The notes: generated by a model from the letters alone, not told the origin. Shown: positions 1 through 13,125, counted from the stretch's first letter. The stretch is 64,000 nucleotides of DNA from Tolypeutes matacus (GCA_026826555.1 JAKSZT010053769.1:1890505-1954504), one strand, 5' to 3'. A program made the numbers and translations.

Positions 1-1158
1 AATGTTTGTGTGTTTTGTATTGTCATTAAATTCCCTGAGACTCTGTTCCATTTTTTCCATTCTCTTCTCTTTCTGTTCTCCTGTCTTTTCCAGTTTGGAT
101 GTTCTGTCTTTGAAATCACTAATTCTGTCTTTGAGCAATTCAAATCTGCTCTTATGTGCCTCATGTATTTTAATCTTATCCATTACATTTTTCACTCCAT
201 ATGGTCTGTTACTTTTCTTTGCAGCCATTCAAATTTTTCTTTATGCTCACCCAGTGTTTTCTTAATATCCTGTATTTCTGTAGTCATATTTTCTTAAAAT
301 TATTTAAATTGATTTAGGGAAGTTTTGTGATTATTGTCTAAATCCTGTATCTCTTCAGCATATTTGGTTTGTTCCTTGGGTTGGCCCATTTTTTCCTGTT
401 TCCTAGTATGGCTTGGAATTTTTTTGTTTTGCTGATGTCTAGGCATCTGAACATTTTGGTGAATTAATTCTGATGGCCAATTTCTCTCTCTGGCCTTTTT
501 TTTTTTTTTTTTTCCCACAGCTATTCTTTGATATTTGATTAAACTTATTCTAAGCCTTCAAAATTTGACAGCTTAAGTTATCAAAATTGGGCCAGGGGCT
601 CACTAATGGGGAGCAGATTTTCTCCGAAGGGTTAGGATACAGTGAGTACCAAAACAATTTTAGTCCTTGCAATTTCCAGATTGGCCAGCAGATGGCACTC
701 ATTGGTGCACCTTTCCATGGAGGTGTTTCAGTCCTGGCTTTCCTGTGTTCCTATGTTGAATTTCCAGAGTGGAGATTCAAAGCAGGCTCTGATGGTCAAA
801 TTCACTCAGGAAAAGCCCCCCGACTCCACTTCCCTTTTCCCTTAAAACAGCTGACAGGGAGGAAGATGTCTGTTCCCTCCTCAGTCAGCTGCAGTGAGCC
901 AGGGGTTTTGCCCTAACTTAATATCTTGGGGGTGGGGAGTGGAGCACTTCCCAGCTACTATGGGAGCTTGGTAATTCACAATTGTTGTTTTGAGTTCTTC
1001 TTCTCTCTTTCCCTCACCCTCCTGGGAGTTCTGTAGCACTGTTCCGGTCTGCTGACCCACAAAGCAGGTCCCTCAGACAGCTCTTGGCTTTTTATCCATT
1101 GTTTTTGTGAGAGCTTGAGCCCTGCCTGTTAGTCTGATGCCATCTTCCCATAATCCTG
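1..1158 (-). mobile_element. L1/HAL1-type LINE, 5' UTR and start of ORF1, antisense
   Basis: The minus strand begins near 1158 with gggaagatggcatcag, a typical LINE 5' start, then about 700 bp of GC-richer UTR. An ORF1 start codon lies at 446-448 (MPRHQQNKKIPSH...), which is close to the ORF1 start of the other L1 at 51528. The coiled-coil part of ORF1 follows, with stops and frame changes, and runs off the window at position 1. An L1 ORF1 or the related HAL1 is equally possible; the 5' UTR differs from that of the 52.9-kb L1. Confidence 0.8.
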
Positions 1159-1900
1159 GAATGGCTTTTGGAAGATTGAATTATGGTATGAACTGGATGG
1201 CAATACCTTGGAGGGCTGAGGTAATGTTGTCCAGAACGCAGCGGATGCTCTAAATCAGTATCCAATCTATGGTACCTTTCTCTCATAGTCAGGATTCATG
1301 GATCCAGGAAACAAGAGGTTGAAATGGGAGTAGCACCAATCACTATTAACGCTTGTGATCCACTAGCAAATTTTTGGCTTTCTCTCTCCATGAACTTATC
1401 CTCTGCTGGTCTAGAGGTCTTAGTTCCAAAGGGATGGGTGCTTCTATCAGGAGACAGAACAATGACTCCACTGAACTATAATCTGATCTAAAGTACCTAT
1501 CCATTTTGAGCTTCTCATACCTCTTAATCAACAAGCAAATAATGGAGTGACTGTTCTGGCTGGCGTGATTAATCCTGATTACCAAGGGGAAATTAGCTTC
1601 CTACTAAACAATGGAGCTAAGGAAGATTATGCCTTGAATACAGGTGATCTTTTAGGGTGTCTCTTAGTACTACCATGGTCTATGATTAAAATAAATGGAA
1701 AACTGCAACAACCCAATCCAGCAGGACTACCAATCACCCAGAATCTTCAGAATGAAAGTTTAGGTCACCTAACCAAGCAAAGAACCATGACCAGCTGAGG
1801 TACTTGCTGAAGACAAAGGAAATATGGAAAGGATAGTGGAGGAAGGTAGTTATAAATATGAGCTATGATAATGTGACCAGTTGCAAATAAAGGACTATAA
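1159..1900 (+). pseudogene. ERV-L-type endogenous retrovirus, pol C-terminal remnant with dUTPase domain
   Basis: A decayed retroviral segment. The clearest part is an open stretch at 1547-1798, which reads as a retroviral dUTPase: a motif-III-like GVINPDYQGE and, 20 residues on, a motif-IV-like NTGDLLGCLLVLP. ERV-L elements are known to carry dUTPase at the end of pol. Upstream (about 1280-1546) the frame is broken by stops and shifts. The usual Asp of motif III is Asn here, so no enzyme activity is expected. A LINE abuts it at 1158. The assignment rests on remembered family similarity. Confidence 0.65.
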
Positions 1901-2214
1901 TTGTTATAAGTGTTTCTTATTTATTTTCTTGTGAATATAGGTGTGTGTATATGTATATATTTGTTTCCTTTCCTCTCGTATTCTTTTATTATATAAGAAA
2001 TTAATAATAGCTAACTTCACATCACAGTATTTAAGTTACAGGATACCTAGGAGAAGAGCGAGCATTACCCAAAGTCTTTGCATCCTCTTCTGGGGAAAGG
2101 GTAGTGTGTTTTTGCTTGTATGCAGGATCGTTATATCATGTTAGGTAGACGTATGACTATGTTGTTGTCTTCATTTGGAGATTAAGTATGGGTTAAGAAT
2201 ATGTATATAGGTAC

Positions 2215-2405
2215 CAAGTTGACACCTGATGGACTGCGATGGTTAGTATTAAATGTCAAGTTGGTAGGCTATAGTACCTAATTATTTAATCAAACACTAA
2301 TCTAGCTGTTGCTGTGAAGCTATTTTGTAAATGTTGCTAACATCTACAAGTAATTGACATAAAAGAAAATATACTTGTTAATGTGGTAATGAACATAAGC
2401 CCAAT
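2215..2405 (+). repeat. Possible decayed LTR fragment downstream of the ERV-L remnant
   Basis: The bases around 2240-2300 (ggttagtattaaatgtcaag and onwards) weakly recall mammalian ERVL/MaLR LTR starts, and they lie about 300 bp after a pol remnant in the same orientation. No terminal repeats or duplication can be shown. Confidence 0.25.
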
Positions 2406-2414
2406 GAAAATCTG

Positions 2415-3235
2415 AACATGTTTTTTTAAGAACTTGATATGCTAATCCTGAAATTTATGTGAATTTAAAAAGGACTTAGCCAAAACAATTTATAAAAGGA
2501 AGAACAAATTTGAAGGATGTACATTATTTGATTTTAATTGTCTCTATAAATCAACTGGTAATCAAGACAGAGCAGTGCTTGTTAAAAGACAGAAAATAGA
2601 CCAATGGAAGAAAATAGCTCCAAATTTAGATCTACACATACATGGTCAAATGATTTGCAACACAGGTACCAAAATAAGTCAATGAGGAAAAGAAAGTCTT
2701 TTCAATAAATGGTGCTGTAAAAATTTGTTATCCATATAGAAAAAAAAAGTTGCCTTGACCTCTACCCCACATCAAAATAAGTATTAGTTAAAAATGGATT
2801 ATAGAACTTAACATTCCAGTTAAACTAGGCTTTTAGAAGTAAACATAATAAAATAACTTTGCAATCTTGAGGTAAGCCAAGATTTTGAGATGTCACAAGA
2901 AATAAGAACAATAAATGAAAAAAGCAGTAAATAAAACTTCAACAAAATATAAAATTTCTGCTCATCACAAATGCCATTAAGTATTAAGAACACATATATC
3001 TGACAAAGGTCTTGCATCCAGAATATAAAACAAATCCTCCACCTCAGTAATAAAATGACAAACAACCCAATTTTTAAAAAACAGCCAAAAAAACAAAAAC
3101 ACATGAGCACACACTTCTAAAAAGATATTTGAATGTCTAATAAATATATAACAAAGTGCTCAACATCATTATTCATGAGGAAAATGCATATTTAAACCAC
3201 AATTAGTTACCACTATCCATTTACCAGAAAAGCTC
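2415..3235 (+). mobile_element. L1 ORF2 3'-end fragment, old
   Basis: Sense L1 ORF2 C-terminal sequence: 'agccaaaacaatttataaaa', 'atagaccaatggaaga', 'aataaatggtgctg' and 'ctcaacatcattattcatga' occur in the standard L1 order. Many indels and stops; no intact frame. Confidence 0.8.
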
Positions 3236-3899
3236 TAGAATTTACTTTTTCCCCAAAACCAGTGATTGTAACTAAAACTGCTTAGCTTACCTTTTTGTTG
3301 TTCAAGAATTTACAATGTAAAAACAGTGACAAAAGTCAGGCTCATTTCTATAAGCTTCCTTTTTCTCCCAGAATTTGACCTACCAATCCTAAGTGCTTTT
3401 ACAGTTCTCTGAAAGTTTTTAAAAGCTCTTAAAATAATATTATGTCCAAATTTTCTAGTTATTTCCAGTAGAAAGAGTCTTCTCAAAACACCTATTCTAC
3501 TATTGTCTGAAGCCCACAATATGTTTTGAATAATTTATTTTCTAAATATTTTAACAGGATTTAAAGTCTGTCTAATTCACAAAAGAAAAAAGTCAGAGAA
3601 CACTAAACTGTAGTTAATAATATAGAAATAATAATAATGTCTTGCATAAATTTAGCATTAAGTATTGCATGGCCTAAATCTCACCATGCAAAATCAAGGA
3701 GAAAAATTTTACTATATCTGGGTCATGGAGGAATGAGAGAAAGTCTCTAAGATTTTAATTTTCAGTGACAATTTTATTTTCCTAAATTAAAATTGTCATG
3801 GGGTCATGCAAACCATGATGGATTGAGCACATATATTTAGTCTGACTTTCTGTTGAAGTGGAAATAGTAAGAACAGGGGATGAAATAGGTATAAGATAT
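3236..3899. other. DGKB intron, no recognisable feature
   Basis: AT-rich sequence with no repeat, conserved exon or RNA gene that I recognise. Confidence 0.5.
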
Positions 3900-5540
3900 A
3901 AGCACAAAAAATGTCAGGGGAGAAAACAGTAACCAAATTTTAGAAGCTGGAAGACAAATGTACAAATGGCGAGGGACTTGGAAACCTGAGAAATTTAAAT
4001 TTAAGGTGGTTTTGGAGAGGAGGCATTGATATGCACAGAAAGAGTGGCGTGCTGGAAAATTAATTGGTAATCTTCATGGGAAGAAGTTAGATCTCCAAAT
4101 AGTACCCTTTACACCGTACAACAGGGGCATGCAGACTATTTCAGCAGAAGACTAGAGTTTTAAGCTCTGCAGCAGTCAAACCTCAGGAATTCTAGGTTCA
4201 TAGTACTCATGAATTCTGAGGGTAGGGATACTATATCAAAAACAGGGTAATTATGTCAAAGTCTATATACCAAATATTCAGAGAGTGAAAATGAATTCCC
4301 TTCTTCATCTCCAATGAGACAGACTTAAATCTCACCCACATATCCACCCACCCACATCACCACAATCATCCTATGTAGGACACTGAGTAGTCCTCTGAAA
4401 AATAAAGTAATTTGGAAGAAACCAAATAAAGCAAGGAGGAGGAAAAAAAATAAAAGGAACGTTTCAATCCATGAAATAAGAATAGGAGCATATAAGCATC
4501 ATGCAGAGAACAAGATAAATTATCTTTTAAATTAAAAGCATGATAGGAAAATATCACTATCAACACAAAATTTGAAAGCTGCCCCATATATGAATGAAAG
4601 ACATAAAAAAGAAAAGGAGATAGAAATTAGAAAAGAAAAGAAAGGTTAAAAAAGAATTAGAAGTTTTGCCCAGGAGGGTCAACATCCACATAGTAGTGGT
4701 TCCAGAAAGAAAACAAAGGGAAAGGGTAGAGAAAAGGTTAAAGAACAAATTAAAAAAAAAAAAAAAAACTAGTTTCCAAAATAAAATTGTGGATGAAAAT
4801 AAAATTTCTACATTGATGCACATCATTGTAAAATTTCAAAACATGGAAGAACAAAAATGCAAAGAGCTTACAAAGAAGGCAAAAAAAAGCAGAAAATATA
4901 AGTCTTATAAAAAGAATAAGAATTATAATATCATCAAACATCTCACTACGTTGGAGCTAGAGATGTTAGAACATGCCTTCATAATTCTCAGAGCATATGA
5001 TTTCCAAATAGAATTTTATAGCAATCCAAACTATTGATGAAGAGTAGAATAAAGTCATTTTCAGGTCTAAGTGGCCTCCTAATTTATCTCCAATCTGTCC
5101 TTTCTCATTAAGCTACAGGAAAATACGATCTGAAAAAACAAGAGTAAGCCAAGAATATGGAAGATAAGAGATACAAGAAACATGACACACAGGAATAGAT
5201 GAAGAGAATCCTGGGGATGGGGACAAGGAAGGATACCAGTACAGCCTCGCTTGGCCAGTCCACACGGATTAGAAATGGTTATGGCTCCAGTTGTGACATC
5301 TGCAAGAACAAAAGGAAGAGGAGGAGGAGGAGACACTGCAGGGGCAGTGAAGGAGGGGATGAAGACAAAAAAGACAGAAGAGAGGTAGGAGGAAAAGGAC
5401 AGGGAAGGTGAAAGAGAAGTAGTAGTAAACAATTTCTAGTTTCCCTGATGGTTTGAAGAGTGTGAGATTTATATTACTGGTAGAGAATTGGGAGATAGAA
5501 TATTGATAGGAACAGAGAAAACTAAGCAAATAAGGTGGAA
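3900..5540 (+). mobile_element. HAL1-like half-LINE (ORF1-only), degenerate
   Basis: The order of segments fits HAL1: 'gagggacttggaaacctgag', 'ttcagcagaagactagag', an ORF1-like stretch at 4666-5037 (123 codons without stop, Lys-rich, with HIIVKFQNMEEQKCKELTK recalling the LINE ORF1 RNA-binding region), then 'agagatacaagaaacatgac' and a purine-rich 3' part near 5310-5410. The frame is interrupted outside that stretch. HAL1 elements are known to be ORF1-only relatives of L1. Borders are approximate. Confidence 0.6.
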
Positions 5541-6190
5541 AAGGCAGTTATTAACCCCATGAAAAATGAAACTTGTTTGGCTTGGTAAGCCCACAAAACC
5601 TTTAACTTTTAAAATTATATATGTGGATAGTGTTGATAAAATTAATATTTAATTTCAAAAGATTGTAATGAGATTCTTTCTTCTTCGAATTCTGTTGAGT
5701 AAATTTAAAGGTAAAGTCAAATCCCAAGATCAAGTGAATCACTGAACGAATCAATCTTATTTTTAAATCTAACATAAGCATATAGATTTTTAGGTGCAAA
5801 AATAAAAGTCCAATATTAAAATAATTCTGTCAACATGATAGCTTCCAAGATGGGTACTAGTTATAAAGTTTCAAGCTAGCTTAAACCAGGTTTTTTTTCT
5901 ATTTTTATGCTCACGTAATTTCACTTTATATAGAAACCGTTATGTGCCCACACATGCATTTAGTTAAAAGATCAGAGCAAAGGCATTTATGTAATATGAG
6001 GCAATTCCTCTATCACTAAGTTTTTCACTTCCAAAAGATTTTCAAGTTTCTACTTACCTATTTTTATCATTGAATATCTTCCTATAACCCTTTAAGAAAG
6101 CACAGATATTCTGGTGTTTTTTTGTACTTTCCATAATATGCTGTTAATATGGAAATAATAATACAGATTTTTATTAAACATTAGAAAGTA
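5541..6190. other. DGKB intron, no recognisable feature
   Basis: AT-rich; may include decayed HAL1 3' sequence at the start, otherwise nothing identified. Confidence 0.45.
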
Positions 6191-6194
6191 TATA

Positions 6195-8660
6195 TTTTAA
6201 TGCGTATTCAGAAAACTACAGAACATTGCTGAAAGAAACCAAAGACCTATATAAATGGAAGGTCATTCCATGTTCATGGATTAGAAGACTAAATATCATC
6301 AAGATGTCGATTTTGCCCAAATGGCTTTATATATTCAACACAATCCCCCAAAATTTCTGCCCTTTTTTTTGCAGAAATGGAAAAGCCAACTATTAAATTT
6401 ATTTGGAAGGTTATGAGCTGCAAATAGCCAAAAACATCTTTAAAAAGAAGTATGAAGTAGGAAGACTCTTACTTCCTGACTTAAAACATATTTGTTATTC
6501 TACAGTGGTAAAATCATCATGGGACTGCTTTAAAGTTAGAAATATTAACCAGTGCACTAGAATTGAGAGTTCAGAAAAAGACCCTCACATCTACGGTCAA
6601 ATGATATTTGACAAGGCTGTCAAACCCATCCAGCTGGGCCATAACCGTCTATTCAACAAATGGTGTTGAGAGAACTAGATATTCATATCCAAAAGAAAAA
6701 AAGAGGACCCCTATCTCATATCTTATACAAAATTATTGAACTCAAAATGGATCAAAGACCTAAATATAAAAGCTAGAACCTTAAAACTCCTGGGAGAAAA
6801 TGTAGGGAAAATTTTCAAACTCTTGTGATAGGTGGTAGTTTCTTAAAACTTACACATAAAACATAAGCAATGAAAGAAAAAAAAACAGATAAATGAGACC
6901 TCCTCAAAATTAAATGTTTTTGTACTTCAAAGGACTTAGTCAAGAAGGTGAAAAGGCAACCTACTCAATGGGAGAAAATATTTGGAAACCACATATCTAA
7001 GAAGGGGTTGAGTTCCATGCTATATAAACAAATCATACAGTTCAACAATAAGAAGACTAGCAACCCAATTAAAAAATGGGCAATAGACTTGAATAGACAT
7101 TTTCCAAAGAGGAAATACAAGTAGCCAAAATGCAAATGAAAAGATTTTCAACATCCCTAGCTATTAGGGAAATGCAAATCAAAACTATTATGAGATATCA
7201 TTTCAGACCCTATAGAATGGTCACTATTAAAAAACAATAACAACAACAACAACAAAAACCCAGAAAACCACAAGCATTCGAGAGGATGTGGAGAAATAGG
7301 AACTCCTTCACTTTTGGTGGGAATGTAGAATGGTGCAGCCTCTGTGGAGGACAAGTTGGTGATTCCTCAGGAAGCTAAATATAGAACTTCCATATGATCC
7401 AACAATCTCACTACTAGGAATATATTCTGAAGAACTGAAAGCAAGGATACAAACCGACATTTGCAAAATGATGATCTTAGCATCATTACTCACAATTGTT
7501 AAATGACGGAAACAACCCAAATGCCCATCTACCAAAGAATGTATAAACAAAATGTGGTATATACATAGAATGGAATACTATGCGGCTGTAAGAAAAAAAA
7601 TGAACTTGGGATGCACGTGACAACATGGATGAACCTTGAGACATTCTGCTAAGTGAAATAAGCCAAGCACAAAAGGACAGATATTGTATGGTCTTACTAA
7701 TATGAACTAAATATGATAAGTAAACCTATAGAGTTAAAATCTAAAGTATAGGTTTCTAGGAGATAGAATGAGGGTTGAGAAGGGAAAACTGATGCTTGAT
7801 GTAGTGGAATTTTTAATAAGGTTGACTGTAAATTTGTGGAAGTACATAGAGTTGTTGGTAATATATTATAGTGAGTATAACTAACATTGCTGATTTATAA
7901 AAATGATTGTGACTGAAAGGATAGTTTAGGGATATAAATTTCAATAGAAAGAAAACTAGAGATAATCAAGGGACTGTATAACATAGTGAACTCAGTGATG
8001 AATAAGAATTGTGGTTAATAACAAAAATTCAAGAATGTTCTTCTATGAACAAATAGTGACAAATGTATATCACTATTGCAAGGTGTTAGAAGAATAGAGT
8101 GATACATGGGGAAAATATGACTAATTTAACTTATGGAATATAACAGCAAGATTTTAATATTTTTGCATCAATGGCAAAGAGGGTAATATATTAATGCTAA
8201 AGGTCAACAATAGTGAGATATAAGGGGAATATGGAATTTTTCTTTCTGGAGTAATGAAAACATTCTAAAATTGACTGAGAGGATGACAGCACATCTCTGT
8301 GATAAAACTGAGAGCCACTGAGTGTACACTTAGGATGGATTAAGACATAGGACTGTATAATATGATGAACCCTGGGGTGGATGATGGACTGTAGTTAACA
8401 GTACAAATATGAGAGCATTTTCTCATGAATTATAACAAATGTATGATACTAATACATGTGTTAATAATAAGGTAGTTTATGGGGAAAATACACCAAATAT
8501 AAGTTATGGACTATAGTTAGCAGTAATATTTCAATGATGTTCTTTTAAATGATCCACAGCAGTGCAAAGTGTTGGCGGTGAGTTAATGTATGGGAATCCC
8601 ATATGTTTTGTATGATTGTTTTATAAACTCACAACTTCTCTAATAAAAAAAGAAGGCTCT
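6195..8660 (+). mobile_element. L1, ORF2 3' third plus long 3' UTR
   Basis: Sense L1. ORF2 C-terminal sequence runs from about 6195 ('ccatgttcatggattagaag') to about 7720, with a broken but recognisable frame (for example an 88-codon piece at 6403-6669 containing PDLKHI and DPHIYGQMIFDKAV). A roughly 900-bp 3' UTR follows and ends at 8640-8653 with 'tctaataaaaaaag'. The UTR has internal near-repeats: 'gactgtataa...atgaataagaattgtggttaat' at 7972-8020 recurs in altered form at 8350-8400. No endonuclease or RT core remains. The same 3' UTR family appears at 36.5-37.3 and 47.9-49.1 kb. Confidence 0.85.
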
Positions 8661-9533
8661 GCCCTGTCCTCAACTGATGAGGTGGAAAATAAATACATTC
8701 CAGGACCTTAAGTGCTGTGCTATGCTATATTTAAATTAAAAGTAAGAGTGTATGAAGTTAAATGAGCAGAGGCATTGGTCAATGTAAAATACTAGAGTTT
8801 AAAATTTTAGGGAAAGAACAGTTCTAGGAAATTACAAGTCTTGGGGAATGGCAAGAGAAGTGAGTGGCTGAAATGAAATGGAGGTGAAGCATTTGATGAA
8901 TGCAAGAAGAGGAAAAGAGGAGTGTATTGAATGGCTTTCTGTAAATTAATGTGGTTTCTCAAAAGGGATGGTGGGCAACAGATGGAGAGGACAAATCAGT
9001 CCTGATACCATATCCTTATCCATGCACCAGGATAGATGGTAGCCGACAGTAAGAAGGAAGATAAAAATGAAATCTTCCCACACCACCAGCACACACACAC
9101 ACACACACACACACAATTTCCAAGGGGATTCAGGGCAGGCAAAGTCCTCAAAGAGGAATTAAGTTTTGGTTAAGGAAAGCAGGTTGAAGAAATGGCTTGT
9201 AAACGGTGTAGAATATTTGAGAGCTTTTGTTGTTTAGTTTCTTTTTAATTGAATTATCCTTATACTTTGTGGAAAGACCTGGCAGAAAAGACAGATGGGA
9301 AGATGGGAAAGGGAAGGAAGCAATGATGAGATTTAGAAAACATTATTTTAGGAAACATATTTCTTTTATACACATTTAAAATAATCAGATTATCTTATCT
9401 AATATCCCTGGTATAAGAACCTATAAAATATTGCCACCATTCATTAATTTAAAGAAAAGCACTTCTCATTTTAGAGGAAATATGTGTGTACGTGTGTAAG
9501 CATGTGTGTGTGTTTCATCAGACAGAAGGAAAC
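8661..9533. other. DGKB intron with a (CA)n run at 9090-9115
   Basis: Mostly unrecognised sequence. The one clear element is a perfect (AC)13 dinucleotide tract at 9090-9115. Confidence 0.6.
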
Positions 9534-9711
9534 CAGTGATTTTCAAAATGCAGTCTCTGGCCCAGCATCACCAACGTCACCTGGAAACTCTTTAAAACCG
9601 CACATTCTGGGGTCCTATGCCAGACCTGCTGAATCAGAAACACTGGAGGTGGGGCCCAGCAATCTGCGTGTTCACAAGCTCTTCAAGGGTGCTAAAAAAT
9701 GAGAACCTCTG
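9534..9711 (+). mobile_element. MER5A-like hAT-Charlie element
   Basis: Starts cagtgattttcaaaatgcag and ends gagaacctctg, with 'agacctgctgaatcagaaac' and 'ggtggggcccagcaatctg' in the interior, as in the non-autonomous MER5A family. Full length with degenerate terminal inverted repeats. Confidence 0.88.
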
Positions 9712-11800
9712 GCCTATTCCTTTCTGCCTAGCTACCTGGATATTCAGCATTCACCTGTGAAAACTTCATTATATTTGGTAGTTGATCACATCCATTTTTC
9801 TTCTATTATTAATTGCTTTTTCTTCTGGTTTACATTATATTTAGTAAATTATATCCCTTTTGGAAATAAGTACATATTAAATTAACCATCAGTAAATGTT
9901 CTCTGAAGTCTTAATGAGAAAAAAATCTGTAATTTGTAAAAATACATATTAGGAATCAGTAAATATGCAGTTATAGGAGGGTAAAAATGTACAGTAAATT
10001 GCCAAAACAGCAGGTGAAGGAGATGGATTCTGATGTAATTAATTGTGTGGAATTTTTGACATCAAAAATTGATCCAGTTATACAGCCTGGGTTGAGAACC
10101 ATTCAGAATTAGAGTAGAGGAGAAGAGTGAACTAGAACCTAGCTGGGACATAGGAATGACTTAAATGTGCCTCTGAGATGGAAATTCAGGTACTATGTAG
10201 TATCCAGTGAAAATAGTAGTGATGCCAGGCTGTAACAAGTCTGCCGATGAAAGTGTGAATAAATATTTAAGAAAAGTGGAAAATACAACTCAATGTGGTA
10301 TAAAATGGAAAAGAGCTGGAAATCTTAAAAAGGAAACAGGGAAGGGGTTTGTACACTGAAGGAAGGTGAACGGTTGGTCAGTTTGGACTTGATTCATCAA
10401 GTGTTTTGAACCATACGTGGGTTAACATTCTGCCTGCAACTGTGGACAAAGGCTACATTGATTGAGAACTCAAAAGCATGCTTCTTAGGAATTCTACCTT
10501 AAAAACAATATACTTTCAGTTGACCAAAAAATAATTAAACTGCAGCACCAAAGACTATTTTGGTGTAATAAAATCATCCCAAACATGGGACTGATAACAC
10601 CTGAGCAAACTTTCTCTCTGGCCATCACTTCAAAAGATATTCACTGAACGTTAATATTTATTTTGGAATGACAGAGAGTTCTGTAGGTTCTTAGGAATAC
10701 AAAATAAATCTTGAAATGCAAATATTCAACATTTATGCATGATGATAAATATGTATTTAAAGAATGACACATGCTTAGAATAATCTAAGCAGCTGTGACC
10801 CATAATCATATTTTGGTAAATTCTTTAGTAGTAGGATAAATATTATCAACATGAGTTAGTATTAAATGTAACTGAACATGTTTTCTAATCATAATTCTGA
10901 GACATCATAAAGTTCTCTACTTGCTTTAGAAATATCAAACTTACATTCATTATTTTCATTAACATGCTAGTAGCAATAATTTTTAATTCATCTTAATGAT
11001 ATCCAGTATAATCAAGTTAATCATATTATTGAATAAACGACCAGCTCTGTATTTAGAAAGGGCTTAGGATATAGAATAGATTATCAAATGATCATTCTTA
11101 AAGTAAATGTTTGAAAAACATTTTCTTCCATTGCAATGACTACAGTTTGCCACCAGAGAGAGCTCAGTAACTATATTTCATTTTTTAAAAATCGTTTAGT
11201 TTGAACGAGACAAAAATTCTCTATCTAAAATATCTGCCACACTGTAGAAGAAATAAAAAAAAAACCTATTGTTTAAGTATTTGTAATATCCAGAGTCAAT
11301 TCTTATAAGGTAAGCTCTCATGTTTGGCCCTAGAGAAATCATTTGTCCCTGGCAAAGAAAGTTTTGGTGCTGAAGATTTCCAGGGAAAAGGCTCAAGGCT
11401 GCATGAAAACAGACTATCTTAGAGTAAAGCCTCCTATGAAACAAACAGGAAGGTCTCTTCATGTAAATAAAGTCTATTTAAAACAACTCAAAGTATACTT
11501 TTCATATTTTTGTTACCTCAGAAGAAGTGAGGTGAAGGACATTAAAAATAAAAGGCATGTGATGGATACACATGCTTAAGAAATATCTGGTAGTAAATGG
11601 ACTTGATAAATAAGAACCGGAATTTGACAGATAATTATTAACCTTCAATGGCTTGATTCTTGATAGGAAGAATTCTTTCTTGTTAGGTAGAGCCACTTTA
11701 CTTAAAAAAAAAAAATTAGACAACAATAGGACATATAATTATAAGTTCATCAGTATTTACCCTGACCCCATCAGTGTTAAATATACAAAATTAAAGGAAC
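9712..11800. other. DGKB intron, largely unrecognised
   Basis: At about 9995-10110, 'aggagatggattctgatgta' and a terminal 'gggttgagaaccatt' suggest a partial MER5-type hAT end (weak). The rest shows no feature that I can support. The EF-hand exon of DGKB was looked for and not found. Confidence 0.4.
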
Positions 11801-11806
11801 ACATAC

Positions 11807-11947
11807 ACTCAAGTTTATCCTCTGGTCTTCCTCTTTCAAGAAGAGAAAGGTAGCAGACAATGTCCTTCAGATGGATTACTTCTGGGGAACACGTATTGGC
11901 AGGAGAAGTACGTGGAGGAGTGATGGAGCCTTTGTTCATTCTCAGAC
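11807..11947 (-). CDS. DGKB: DGKB coding exon (about residues 108-154), end of recoverin-homology region
   Basis: On the minus strand the acceptor tttttcag (11948-11955) leads into 141 bases and a gtatgt donor at 11801-11806. The first two bases complete the Gly codon begun in the 24.7-kb exon, giving [14 protein letters not shown]. The exon then reads [19 protein letters not shown] and [16 protein letters not shown], ending in phase 1 for a Phe codon. In DGK beta this leads straight into the first EF hand (FMFRLYDTDGNG by recollection), whose exon I could not find at lower coordinates, so it should lie outside the window. An overlapping gtgtat could be an alternative donor two bases upstream, but it would break the expected phase. 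I recall a Thr-Thr in human where this copy has a single Thr before SPAN, a possible one-codon indel. Confidence 0.94.
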
Positions 11948-13125
11948 CTGAAAAAACGTAATTGTTTTCATAATGTTAAAAAATATTCACCGTGCTTACA
12001 AACATAAAAGCAACAAAGAAAATAAACCAGAAATAGTCTATGTAGAGAATTAGATATTTCTTGAGGGAGAATAACCAAATTCTTTGGAACTCCAGTTTAG
12101 CAGAGCCAGATATACTCTATGGCTGTTGTAAACAGTGTTGTAATAGTGGTAGGTAGATCAGGGCTGTGGGATTGCCCTCCCTGCCTCCGGAGGCTCTTAG
12201 GGTGTTCACGTGAGGGTTCTATTCCCTCGGGGGAGTTGGTAGACAGATTTGAACACATGTGGAACATTCTCCTCACTTTATCTTCTTTATGCAGTGACAG
12301 CTATAAATCAACTAGGATGATGATAAAATGGCTGTTCACAGCAAAGTAAAGAAGGAAAGTGAGTGTCATGATATGATGTATATATATTGATAATCAGGGT
12401 TCATTCATTCACAAAAACAAGTACTTATGTGAAATGGTGTTCAGCACCATGAATAAGATATCAAGGAATTTGCCCATGATTAAGAGAGTAGAAAACATAC
12501 CAAAAATCTGGCTAAATACGATGGACATTTAACTAGAGAGGTAAGAACATTTGACTGCAGTCTAGTTTTAATTTGGGCTTCATTTTTTTTTTCTTCATTT
12601 TTTTTCCCCATTGACTTTGCATGTTCCAAGACAAAGGTATAGGATAGAATGCCAGTCATTTACCATTGTTGATTACTGTTGATTATCTGAGTGATAATAA
12701 TTTGACTGAAACTTTTTCAAAATAAATGATTAGCTCCATTTTACAGAGTAGCCTCTGAAACCAGATCATGGGTACATGACAGGCCCGAAAGGTAAACCCC
12801 AATTATTCTATGAGGTACACTTGGCAACATAAGAGGTATCTGGATGAGAGGGCTAATAGGTTGAATGGCTATCGATTGCTAATCAACTGGAACTATTAGA
12901 ATGGAGGAATAATCTCAACCAAATACAGCTCTACAAGCCTCTCATTCCATAGCACACCACGGCTCTACCTGACTGCTTATCTCTGGCCCCTGTCCATGTC
13001 CCTTAGTATATCACATTGCTCAAATACCTGTCATTACTTCTGGCAGTCTCAAGATTATCCAGATATATATTTTAATGAATTATGAAATGCTGTAAATTAG
13101 TTTTATCATTGGCAATATTATCGCT
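11948..13125. other. DGKB intron between the 11.8-kb and 24.7-kb exons, unrecognised part
   Basis: No coding exon or clear repeat. A GC-richer patch at 12145-12240 (ctccctgcctccggaggctc) stands out from the AT-rich background but matches nothing that I know. Confidence 0.4.

Noticed and set aside
1..11800. DGKB first EF-hand exon
   Set aside because: 'cccatcagtgtta' near 11767 looked suggestive, but it is intronic sequence right after the donor and does not encode the EF-hand loop.
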